Origin: Macrococcus sp. 19Msa1099
GTDB taxonomy: Bacteria; Bacillota; Bacilli; Staphylococcales; Staphylococcaceae
Direction: 5' to 3'
Assembly (NCBI GenBank): GCA_019357535.2
Contig: CP079955.1
Coordinates: forward strand, 1,364,001 to 1,428,000
DNA length: 64,000 bases
Below are positions 25,825-33,457 of the stretch, one piece after another (within the stretch, counting starts at the first letter, position 1; the number at the start of each line of letters is the position of its first letter). The notes under the pieces are model-generated. The model made no database searches. It saw only the letters and a program-made list of their open reading frames with translations, and was not told the origin of the DNA. A program made the position numbers and the translations under genes.

Positions 25825-27288
25825 ATTAATACTGAAATTATTATTTTAATTCTTGGTTTGCTACTTTTTACTGCAGTCATGACCACAACATTATCCAGTA
25901 AACTCGGACTTCCCTCATTAATCGTCTTTCTCGCTGTAGGTATGGCACTGAATTCATTCATTATGTTTGATAATGCTTTCCTCGCACAACTTATTGGAAC
26001 AATCGCACTTGTCATCATTCTGTTCGATGGTGGTATTCAAACAACTAAATTAACGGTGAAAAATGCAATCTCTTATGCATCTATACTAGCAACAATCGGT
26101 GTTCTCATTACAAGTTTCATTGTAGGTGTAGCCACAGTTTTTATATTAGATTTATCCTGGAAACAGGGGCTGTTATTTGGAGCCATTGTCGGATCTACGG
26201 ATGCTGCTGCTGTATTCAGTATTCTTGGTAACAAGCAAATTAAACAGAAGATTAAAAGCATACTTGAGGTTGAATCTGGAACAAATGACCCTATGGCGTT
26301 ATTTTTAACTGTTACGATGATCAATCTACTAACAATGCCAGATGCATCACTTCTAACAAGTGCATTACTATTTGTATGGCAAATGGTAGGCGGCGCATTA
26401 CTAGGCCTGCTCATCGGATATATTACAGTTAAACTCATAAACTTTGTAGAGCTTGAAGCGACTGGACTCTATCCTATCCTTGCACTTACTTTAGCCTTTC
26501 TTACATACGGACTATCTTCTCCACTGAAAGTCAGTGGACTCCTTGCTGTATATGTCTTTGCATTATATTTAGGTAACCATCCGCTCAGCTACCGTGCAAA
26601 TATCATCAGATTCGGCGAAAGCTTTGCATGGATGGCTCAGATGACAATGTTTATACTATTAGGATTACTCGTATTCCCTAGTCAGCTGCCAGGCATAATG
26701 ATTCAAGGATTACTCATCGCAATCGTCCTGATGTTCGTGGCAAGGCCTATAAGTGTCTGGCTAACACTCTTCTGGACGGATCTATCGAAGAAAGAACTTA
26801 CCTTTATCTCATGGGCAGGATTACGGGGTGCAGTACCAATTATTCTTGCAACATATGCACTGTTAGCAGAAGTTGAAAATTCAGAAATTATCTTTAACGT
26901 CGTCTTCTTTGTCGTGTTACTAAGCGCATTACTGCAAGGTATGACACTTGTCCCTCTTGCGAATAAACTCGGACTTAATAAAGGAGAGGCACATACAAGT
27001 CCTTACCACTTTGATATGGTTGCAAGCGAAGTTACAGAAGTTGATATACGTGAATACCTTGTAAAATTAGGATCACCATGGGCAAATAAAAAAATACATG
27101 AACTTGGTCTACCGAGACAATCCAATATTAATGCGGTTGTAAGAGACGACAAGTTGTACGTGCCTGATGGTAATTTTGAGATACAGACAAACGACATATT
27201 ATATATCATCGCAAGTAAGAAACTACATCTGAGCATTCAGAAAGAACTTGCGAAATTAAAAGCGAAAAAAGAACGCCCTGTCAAATAG
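25825..27288 (+). CDS. CPA1-type cation/proton antiporter with RCK_C domain; apparent ATT start
   Basis: An integral membrane protein of about 487 residues exchanging K+ or Na+ for protons. About 12 hydrophobic helices are visible. The ion-site region reads SLIVFLAVGM, then FDGGIQT near 60 and GSTDAAAVFS near 130, with VESGTNDPMA near 155, all NhaP/CvrA-type signatures. The last 90 residues form a TrkA-C (RCK_C) domain (PWANKKIHEL, DILYIIASKK) that binds regulatory nucleotides in relatives. No ATG, GTG or TTG lies suitably after the AGGAG at 25813-25817; the in-frame codon seven bases later is ATT (25825), giving (M)NTEIIILILGLLLF, which resembles family N-termini. The TTG at 25858 has no ribosome-binding site and would cut helix 1. 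Confidence 0.88.
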   Translation: MNTEIIILILGLLLFTAVMTTTLSSKLGLPSLIVFLAVGMALNSFIMFDNAFLAQLIGTIALVIILFDGGIQTTKLTVKNAISYASILATIGVLITSFIVGVATVFILDLSWKQGLLFGAIVGSTDAAAVFSILGNKQIKQKIKSILEVESGTNDPMALFLTVTMINLLTMPDASLLTSALLFVWQMVGGALLGLLIGYITVKLINFVELEATGLYPILALTLAFLTYGLSSPLKVSGLLAVYVFALYLGNHPLSYRANIIRFGESFAWMAQMTMFILLGLLVFPSQLPGIMIQGLLIAIVLMFVARPISVWLTLFWTDLSKKELTFISWAGLRGAVPIILATYALLAEVENSEIIFNVVFFVVLLSALLQGMTLVPLANKLGLNKGEAHTSPYHFDMVASEVTEVDIREYLVKLGSPWANKKIHELGLPRQSNINAVVRDDKLYVPDGNFEIQTNDILYIIASKKLHLSIQKELAKLKAKKERPVK

Positions 27289-27301
27289 ACAAGGCGTTTT
27301 A
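27272..27301. terminator. Convergent terminator, antiporter / methyltransferase
   Basis: AACGCCCTGTC pairs with GACAAGGCGTT (one mismatch pair) around AAATA, followed by TTTTATTATT. It lies at the antiporter stop and immediately beyond the methyltransferase stop. Confidence 0.8.
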
Positions 27302-28036
27302 TTATTCCTTCACAGCTTTAAAGATGACAAATGACGGGCGATGATTAATTTTTTCGATATCGACATGGCTCATATATTCATTGGATAACTCGGTATTTCC
27401 GGTTTCGATGATACGCTCTAATTTAAATCCTGCTTCAAGTAATGTATTCAGCAGCTCCTCCATCGTTCGATGATATTTTATTACGTCTTGTTGCAACCAT
27501 CTTGTACTACGCATACCACTCTCGAAGTAATGATCCAGCTTATAATGATCATACATATCAGGCACATGTGACCATAAATCGTCTGAACGTGTTGCAGTTG
27601 CGACAGGATGCTCAATTGAGAAGATAAACACACCAGTATTTTTCAAATGATTATAAACCTTTTGAACAGCACCTTTATAATCTTCAATATAGTGAAATGC
27701 AAGGGATGAAACGATAACATCATAATCCGCGACAGAATCAAATTCCATAAAATCAGTATTCAAGAAAGTAACATGCTGATCCTGTATATTTTCCTTTGCT
27801 TCCTGTATCATGTTGCTAGAAATATCGATGCCCGTGATCTGAATCGGAGACTGCTCAAGCATATACTGGACGAGCTGTCCCATTCCACAACCGATATCGA
27901 GTATTGTCTTATTATACAGATTCGGCAGAAGTTCTTTGATTCTCGGTACTTCTATCATTTCGTTATAACTCGTTGGATTTAATCTGACTTCTTTATAACG
28001 ATTAAAGAAGTCGTGGTTATCATAAATGTTGTGCAT
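27302..28036 (-). CDS. Class I SAM-dependent methyltransferase
   Basis: A 244-residue soluble methyltransferase. SAM-binding motif I is ILDIGCGMGQLVQYMLE near residue 46, the acidic motif II ITGIDISSNMIQEA near 70, and the DYDVIVSSLAFHYIED region near 107 resembles UbiE/BioC-like type 11 enzymes. The substrate is unknown. ATG 28036 (MHNIYDNHDFF) is preceded by AGAGGAGAAT. The frame also extends 24 codons upstream to an ATG inside the first 61-bp repeat unit (MCRTILKYAT...), without a ribosome-binding site. The repeat array lies immediately upstream, so it may form the 5' untranslated region or promoter. Confidence 0.85.
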   Translation of the reverse strand: MHNIYDNHDFFNRYKEVRLNPTSYNEMIEVPRIKELLPNLYNKTILDIGCGMGQLVQYMLEQSPIQITGIDISSNMIQEAKENIQDQHVTFLNTDFMEFDSVADYDVIVSSLAFHYIEDYKGAVQKVYNHLKNTGVFIFSIEHPVATATRSDDLWSHVPDMYDHYKLDHYFESGMRSTRWLQQDVIKYHRTMEELLNTLLEAGFKLERIIETGNTELSNEYMSHVDIEKINHRPSFVIFKAVKE

Positions 28037-28077
28037 ATGGATTCTCCTCTTAGTGTAAGGAATACAGTACGTTTCAT

Positions 28078-28410
28078 AGGTGGCGTACTTTAAGATAGTT
28101 CGACACATACATTCTCGAATCTCACTATCTCAACGCTCTAGGTGGCGTACTTTAAGATAGTTCGACACATACATCTCAAATTTCAATATCTCAACGTTCT
28201 AGGTGGCGTACTTCAATATAGTTCGACACATACATCTCAAATTTCACTATCTCAACGCTCTAGGTGGCGTACTTCAACATAGTTCGACACATACATCTCG
28301 AATCTCACTATCTCAACGCTTTAGGTGGCGTACTTCAACATAGTTCGACACATACATCTCGAATCTCACTATCTCAACGCTTTAGGTGGCGTACTTTCCA
28401 ATAATTCGCC
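28078..28410. repeat. Array of five 61-bp tandem repeats plus a partial sixth
   Basis: Units begin AGGTGGCGTACTT at 28078, 28140, 28201, 28262, 28323 and, truncated, 28384. The first unit is 62 bp through one extra T; the others are 61 bp. Units 4 and 5 are identical, and the rest differ at a few positions. There are no unique spacers, so this is not CRISPR. Each unit has short inverted arms (AGATAGT or variants, and ACTATCT). On the minus strand each unit contains a ten-codon frame MCRT(I/M)LKYAT closed by TAG or TAA, except unit 1, which reads through into the methyltransferase frame. The array lies between the methyltransferase and M42 peptidase genes. Confidence 0.95.
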
Positions 28411-28426
28411 ATCTACAAAACCATTC

Positions 28427-29491
28427 CTAAATCTCCTGCTTAATAATTCGTTCCACCGCTTCATCATCAATACTTTCTACAACTTTCTTAAGCAATTTCA
28501 CTGCACCATTATAATCTTCACGATGCATCATCGAAACATTACTATGGATATAACGTGTTGGCACAGATATTGTAATCGCTGGTACACCGTTATTACTCAC
28601 TGCAACGTGCCCTGCGTCCGTATATCCTCCTGTAAGATGATCAATTTGATATTTAATACCATTCTCCTCTGCCACCTGTTCAACATATCGTCTAAAGGAT
28701 ACATGTCCAATATTCCAGGCGTCTGATAACAAAATTACAGGGCCATCTCCCATCTTAGTTTGTCCGGCGTTCTCCATACCCGGTGTCTTTGAACATATAC
28801 ATACATCAATAGCTATTGCCAGGCTCGGACGTATCTTATTTGCTGCAGTGATTGCACCACGAGATAAAGTCTCTTCCTGCGTAACAGCGCCTGCATACAA
28901 AGTAACATGATTATCAACTGCTTTAATAACTTCGTATGCTGCAGCACATCCAAAGCGGTTATCAAATGCTTTAGCAAGTAAATAATTAGGATTAGCCATC
29001 ACTTCAAACTCTGAATACGGGGTGATTGGATCGCCAACACGTACACCTGCATCCAATGTCTCTTCACGATTATCTGTACCGATATCGATAAACATCGCAT
29101 CTGGATCAACTTTATTACGTTCTGCTTGTGGTAAGACATGCGGTGGTTTACTACCGATGACACCTCGCACTTCCCCTTGTTGCGTTAAAATCGTAACCTT
29201 CTGACTTGTCATTACAGTTCCAGACCAGCTGCCTAAATTCGTAAATTTAATAAATCCATCTTCAGTAACTTCTGTTACCATGAAGCCAATTTCATCTAGG
29301 TGGCCCAGTAACATTATTGAATGGTTTGAAGCCATCTTTTTAACCCCAAAGATGCCTCCTGTATTATCGTGCACCGTTTCTATACTTTCTTCATCAAATA
29401 GTTCCTGCATCAGCTTTGTCATCGGCAGTTCAAATCCAGCCGGTGCATTACAGTCGGTCATTTGTTTAAGTAGTGCTAGTTGCTTGTCCAT
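28427..29491 (-). CDS. M42-family metallo-aminopeptidase (glutamyl aminopeptidase/deblocking type)
   Basis: A 354-residue cytosolic dinuclear metallopeptidase that forms large dodecamers in relatives and trims peptides from the N-terminus. Metal ligands are seen in MLLGHLDEIGFMV (H near residue 63), KAFDNRFGCAAAYE (D near 176), TQEETLSRGA (catalytic and binding glutamates near 208), AIDVC near 230 and the late HSNVSMMHREDY. It begins MDKQLALLKQMTDCNAPAG, the typical family start, after AGGAGATG. No partner genes are evident; it follows the 61-bp repeat array. Confidence 0.92.
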   Translation of the reverse strand: MDKQLALLKQMTDCNAPAGFELPMTKLMQELFDEESIETVHDNTGGIFGVKKMASNHSIMLLGHLDEIGFMVTEVTEDGFIKFTNLGSWSGTVMTSQKVTILTQQGEVRGVIGSKPPHVLPQAERNKVDPDAMFIDIGTDNREETLDAGVRVGDPITPYSEFEVMANPNYLLAKAFDNRFGCAAAYEVIKAVDNHVTLYAGAVTQEETLSRGAITAANKIRPSLAIAIDVCICSKTPGMENAGQTKMGDGPVILLSDAWNIGHVSFRRYVEQVAEENGIKYQIDHLTGGYTDAGHVAVSNNGVPAITISVPTRYIHSNVSMMHREDYNGAVKLLKKVVESIDDEAVERIIKQEI

Positions 29492-29533
29492 AAATACATC
29501 TCCTATTCCACCGTAAACTTATATTTTATGTTA

Positions 29534-29837
29534 TTATAGGATATTATTACATATATTGTTCCAAAAATATACCATCGCTGGTCCAATTAATTTATGCCAT
29601 CCTTTAGCAATTGCTAATGCAGCAGTCTTCGGTCATCCTATATTTGCATTACTTGAAAATAATATTCCCTCCAGCTTTCGGTAATATATCAGTCTTAGAT
29701 ACTGAGCTTCTAAATGATACAGCCATAATAAAGAACTCTGCATCAAAATTTAACACAAGTTCGAGCAACGAGATTTCTTTTCTACTAATATAATCCTCCT
29801 GCCCTGCAAAAAGTGGCTTCATTGTTAATCTCATCAA
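29534..29837 (-). pseudogene. Remnant of a DUF819/YjcL-like membrane protein gene
   Basis: The 400-bp gap between the M42 peptidase and MOSC genes holds no intact gene. One minus-strand frame reads YRKLEGILFSSNANIG, then a TGA stop, then PKTAALAIAKGWHKLIGPAM before a stop at 29534. This resembles the SNANIGGPTTAA...KGW region of DUF819 transporters, with the second glycine replaced by the stop. Upstream the frame shifts, and a 62-residue open stretch (29649-29837) seems unrelated to a complete protein. The similarity is from memory and short, so this is a tentative decayed gene. Confidence 0.42.
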
Positions 29838-29896
29838 TAAACATTATATTTCTTATTTATCAGAATGCTTTATAATATTGATGAACCACTCACATC

Positions 29897-30529
29897 TCAT
29901 AAGCGCTTTGCAAACTTTTCTTTATGTTCAGCAGGTAAAGCCTCCACCTTCAATGCTTTATCAATCAATGCTTTATTCTTCTTATCACCGTATACTAATT
30001 CATTAAACTCATGTAATGTAAACCCTGTTTCATCTTTTTTCACAAGTTCTAACTGACAATCAGGTGCTACCATACCTTCAGCAAGTACTCTAAAGTAACA
30101 CCCTGTTGCTCGACTTGCGGCCATCATCTTTACGATATTTGGTACATTGTGTATCTGGGCGATTGTATTACATGGTCCACGTCCTTCAGTCACTTGAATA
30201 AGCGCCTCTCCAAGTTTATAAATGTCACCAATGCTAATTGTATCTTTATCTAATCCGACGGTTGTTATATTCTCACCGAACAAACTAAATTCCGTGTCAA
30301 TCTCTATGTAATCTGACCATAAATCATAATCATTAAGATCATATAAGCAAACCGCTTTATTTATACCGCCATGCCCTTTATAGACATGTTGATCTCCTAC
30401 AAACCCCATAAAAGTGAGTTGTACTGCATTCTCAACAGGATATTTATAATAAGCAGTTTTCTTCTCTTTACCTTTTACATTAATCTTTTCTATACTACCG
30501 ATACAAATTCTTTTCACTTCATACTGCAT
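29897..30529 (-). CDS. MOSC-domain protein, YiiM-like
   Basis: A 210-residue protein with a MOSC domain, the fold that carries sulfur or molybdenum-cofactor chemistry in Moco sulfurase C-termini. YiiM relatives reduce N-hydroxylated substrates using molybdenum cofactor. The N-terminal half has HGGINKAVCLYDLNDYDLW (about residues 55-73) and FGENITTVGLD near 84. The likely catalytic or cofactor-binding cysteine is in TEGRGPCNTIAQIHN near 119. A C-terminal helical YiiM tail follows. No Moco genes are nearby. The start ATG 30529 has AGGTGAGGAC upstream. Domain call is firm; substrate is unknown. Confidence 0.88.
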   Translation of the reverse strand: MQYEVKRICIGSIEKINVKGKEKKTAYYKYPVENAVQLTFMGFVGDQHVYKGHGGINKAVCLYDLNDYDLWSDYIEIDTEFSLFGENITTVGLDKDTISIGDIYKLGEALIQVTEGRGPCNTIAQIHNVPNIVKMMAASRATGCYFRVLAEGMVAPDCQLELVKKDETGFTLHEFNELVYGDKKNKALIDKALKVEALPAEHKEKFAKRL

Positions 30530-30710
30530 GTCCTCACCTCTTCAATTGTGTTATTTCAAGTGTATTATTATCGATTAAATAAGTAAATTAAAAATCAGCT
30601 ACTCAAATGAGCAGCTGCTGATATAAATTTAATTTCTTTTTACTGAACACGGTATAATTAAAAAGATCAAAGTAATGCGCAAGCTTTAGTTCAATAATAA
30701 ATCAACATAA

Positions 30711-30744
30711 AACCGAAACATAATAATATCTTTATGTTTCGGTT
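30711..30744 (-). terminator. Terminator of the 452-residue protein gene
   Basis: AACCGAAACATAA pairs with its complement around a short loop, 12 bp beyond the stop codon of the gene at 30756. The minus-strand tail is TTTTATG. The rest of the 30530-30755 gap holds no recognisable gene. Confidence 0.8.
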
Positions 30745-30755
30745 TCTATCGTTAA

Positions 30756-32114
30756 CTATCTTTTCTTATTACGTTTCTTATATGACACAACGCGTGACTT
30801 CTTCTGCTGACGATATTCCGGCATTTCGATAACTTTATGTCCACCGATACGCCATAACCTTACTTCTGTGTACATCGTCTTTAACAACTTCGTTAAGTTC
30901 TCTGTCGGTACTATAGAGATCATCTGTCTTGCACCAAGATCTGCGACAAATTCAAATGCTGTTTCAAAGCTATCTGTCACACGAAATGTCTCTATAATTT
31001 CGTTGAACAGTGCTTCTACTTGCTGTGGATAAATATGTTCACCTTTCATATTGTGCTTCAATTCTGTCTTTAAGTCTTCTTTTAATTTATTATTCTCTAC
31101 ATGTGAGTTCTGTACATATTTATAGATTTGCTGAGCGTTCACTGGTGTATAGTATTCCATATTGCTGAACATTACATCTAAATCCATCTGCTGATGTGAA
31201 TATATTTCATGTTTCACCCAGTTGCCTTTAATATTCGGTACGAGATTTGGAAAGTAGGTCGTTATATCCTGCTTGATGTCATCACTCGTAATATCCTTGC
31301 GATATACTTTCTTATACACTTGCTGCATAAAATCCAGACGTACAAATCCGTATAGGTTCATCATTCCACAGTAAAACTTAATCTTCTCGATTTCCGGATT
31401 AATTATGCCTGATGCTTTCAATTTTTTAAAATGTTCAAGCACATCTTTCGGTACGAAGAGGATTTCATTAAAATCATGACTGAACGCAAAGATTTCTCTC
31501 GTTGCCCCTTTCATATATGTGAAATTGTCATAGCCGAACTGCAATGCATTCTCAATATTCAGTTGCAGCTCAAAGTCCATATACTTCATCATCTTCTGAA
31601 TCATCGTGAAGTCTTTAAAGAATGCCTGATGAATCATGTTAATATTTGAATTTTTATCTGATTTTTCTTCTAACTGATAAAAGCGTACAATCCCGATGAT
31701 ATCTTCATCACTTAATGTTTGTAAATGTGTCTTCAAATCTTTGTTCGACCAGTTATCAATCATCGTATGAATGTTTGTTTCAATTTCAAGCTGTGATTGA
31801 TATTGTTCGAGATTGGCTTTTAGCACATCGCTTTCATATGCAGTTTCTTCATCAGTCGGTGCTTCAATCCATTCATGTTCACTATTTAGGTGCAGTTCAT
31901 TATAATAGTTGATCATTTCATTTGGAATTTCAAAGATTTTACCGCTACTTGCTTCAATCAGTCCTGCTTCAACTAAGTTAGGTAATACATATTCCGTCTG
32001 TATACTATCTTTATTGATACGGTTGCCGTTTGCGGCGAGCAATGTTAAATAGAGGTGCTCTGTTTCATTTAAATTTGGAATCACTTGGTGAATTATTGAT
32101 TTAGTAATTGTCAT
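30756..32114 (-). CDS. Uncharacterised 452-residue protein
   Basis: I do not recognise this protein. It is soluble, acidic and helical, without signal peptide or membrane segments. Residues 1-65 look like a winged-helix-like start (VIPNLNETEHLYLTLLAAN, YVLPNLVEAGLIEASSGKI). The middle (about 120-330) is rich in aromatic and charged residues with phrases such as DEDIIGIVRFYQLEE and FYCGMMNLYGFVRLDFM. The C-terminus ends in a basic tail (QQKKSRVVSYKKRNKKR) that could contact nucleic acid. It sits just downstream of the nitrite reductase operon but a terminator separates them, so a role there is not implied. It has its own terminator. Confidence 0.6.
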   Translation of the reverse strand: MTITKSIIHQVIPNLNETEHLYLTLLAANGNRINKDSIQTEYVLPNLVEAGLIEASSGKIFEIPNEMINYYNELHLNSEHEWIEAPTDEETAYESDVLKANLEQYQSQLEIETNIHTMIDNWSNKDLKTHLQTLSDEDIIGIVRFYQLEEKSDKNSNINMIHQAFFKDFTMIQKMMKYMDFELQLNIENALQFGYDNFTYMKGATREIFAFSHDFNEILFVPKDVLEHFKKLKASGIINPEIEKIKFYCGMMNLYGFVRLDFMQQVYKKVYRKDITSDDIKQDITTYFPNLVPNIKGNWVKHEIYSHQQMDLDVMFSNMEYYTPVNAQQIYKYVQNSHVENNKLKEDLKTELKHNMKGEHIYPQQVEALFNEIIETFRVTDSFETAFEFVADLGARQMISIVPTENLTKLLKTMYTEVRLWRIGGHKVIEMPEYRQQKKSRVVSYKKRNKKR

Positions 32115-32133
32115 ATATTGCTCCTATCTATAA

Positions 32134-32157
32134 AAAGGCTGAACTACTTCAGCCTTT
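32134..32157 (-). terminator. Terminator of the sir-nir operon
   Basis: AAAGGCTGAA pairs with TTCAGCCTTT around CTAC, with TTTTTATAG on the minus strand. It overlaps the stop of the uroporphyrinogen methyltransferase gene and ends the operon. Confidence 0.9.
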
Positions 32158-33153
32158 AATATTAATGATATTGCGATTAAATTGTATGCCATACGTTTCT
32201 TCAAATAATTGTAGCGCTTGAGTACTGAATGCAAATACTTGCGTAAAAGTTCTTTCGCTTAATACATCAACATGTACGTTTCTGTACTTTTCCTGTACTA
32301 ATGCGTCATTCATCTGGTCGATTGCGTAATAAAATCCACCTTGCTCAAATCGTTCGATAAGTTCATGCTTATTGATTTCATCTGTACTTATATAGAGATG
32401 GGCTTCATTAAATTCAGGTAGGGATTCAAACCATGATACCCCTTTTCTGCAGTTCACAACGTCACCAATAATAATCATTGCCGGATGTGTAACCTCTTCT
32501 TCCTGAACTTTCTGGATAATATTTGTTAAATCTCCTGTAACCGTCTTCTGGAAGCCATAACTTGCATGTCCAATTACTGCTATTTTTAGATGAGCTTCAT
32601 TTTTAGATAATACTTCTACGATTTCAGGTAATGCTTTCATCCCCATATACAGTGCAAGTGTTCCACCTTTCGCGAGTGCTTCAAAATCAATTTCTCTGAC
32701 GCTGTCTTTTTGCAGATGACCCGTTGAAAACGTAACATGCGGTGAATATGCACGGTCCGTCAGTGGGAAGCCTGAATAGAGCGCTGCAGCCGATGCGCTT
32801 GTAATCCCTGGAACAATCTCGTATGGCGTATGGTCGTCCAGACTTTCTACTTCTTCAGTCAGGCGACCGAATATACCTGGGTCCCCACCTTTTAGACGGA
32901 CAATAGTCTTATACTGCTGCGCACAATGATTAATGATTGTATTGATTTCATCCTGCTTCTTATATTTTACGTCAGGATTCTTACCAACGTATATCAGTTT
33001 GCATTCGCGCTTGCTGAGCTGCAGTAATATTGGATTTACAAGACGATCATATATAATCACATCTGCCTGCTCGATTTTACGTATTGCCTTATAAGTAACA
33101 AGACCTGGGTCACCTGGTCCTGCACCGATAAAGTAAACTTTACCTAGATCCAT
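32149..33153 (-). CDS. Uroporphyrinogen-III C-methyltransferase
   Basis: First committed enzyme of sirohaem synthesis, methylating uroporphyrinogen III twice to precorrin-2. The 334-residue protein has SUMT motifs: VYFIGAGPGDPGLVT at residues 6-20, DRLVNP near 36, RLKGGDPGIFGR near 84, PGITSASAA near 112, YMGMKALPE near 175 and VIGHASYG near 200. After about residue 235 there is an extra C-terminal segment of about 95 residues of unclear function, also present in staphylococcal homologues as I recall. It overlaps nirD by 10 bp and supplies sirohaem for NirB. Confidence 0.92.
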   Translation of the reverse strand: MDLGKVYFIGAGPGDPGLVTYKAIRKIEQADVIIYDRLVNPILLQLSKRECKLIYVGKNPDVKYKKQDEINTIINHCAQQYKTIVRLKGGDPGIFGRLTEEVESLDDHTPYEIVPGITSASAAALYSGFPLTDRAYSPHVTFSTGHLQKDSVREIDFEALAKGGTLALYMGMKALPEIVEVLSKNEAHLKIAVIGHASYGFQKTVTGDLTNIIQKVQEEEVTHPAMIIIGDVVNCRKGVSWFESLPEFNEAHLYISTDEINKHELIERFEQGGFYYAIDQMNDALVQEKYRNVHVDVLSERTFTQVFAFSTQALQLFEETYGIQFNRNIINIKG

Positions 33154-33455
33154 ATATAAAGTACACCATCTTCGACTTCTGTTTTATAAGTCTCAACACA
33201 TCCGTCTGCTTCATCTGGTGCCTGAATTTGTCCATCGTTTAAATTAATCTTTCGATCATGCAGCGGACAGAATACGTAATGCTCACTTACCGTACCTTCT
33301 GATAAAGGACCATTTTTATGAGGACAGCGATTACCGATCGCTCTAATATCTCCAGATTCTAATAAGAATATACCAATCTCTTCGTCTTTCACAAATACTT
33401 TTTTACCAATTTGAGGTTCTAATTCAGATACATTGAATAGTTTAATTTTTTCCAT
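33144..33455 (-). CDS. nirD: Nitrite reductase (NADH) small subunit
   Basis: The 103-residue Rieske-type partner of NirB in the assimilatory/dissimilatory cytoplasmic nitrite reductase. A Rieske [2Fe-2S] centre is visible: CPHKNGPLSEG (C-x-H near residue 44) and CPLHDRKINLN (C-x-x-H near 63). Many enterobacterial NirD proteins lack these ligands, but this one keeps them all. It starts two bases after the nirB stop and overlaps the downstream methyltransferase gene by 10 bp. Confidence 0.95.
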   Translation of the reverse strand: MEKIKLFNVSELEPQIGKKVFVKDEEIGIFLLESGDIRAIGNRCPHKNGPLSEGTVSEHYVFCPLHDRKINLNDGQIQAPDEADGCVETYKTEVEDGVLYIWI

Positions 33456-33457
33456 GA

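Noticed and set aside
28078-28410. CRISPR array
   Set aside because: The 61-bp units are directly adjacent with no unique spacers, and no cas genes are in the window.
28325-28726. 133-residue plus-strand open frame
   Set aside because: It runs antisense through the M42 peptidase gene and the repeat array, has no ribosome-binding site and no recognisable motif.
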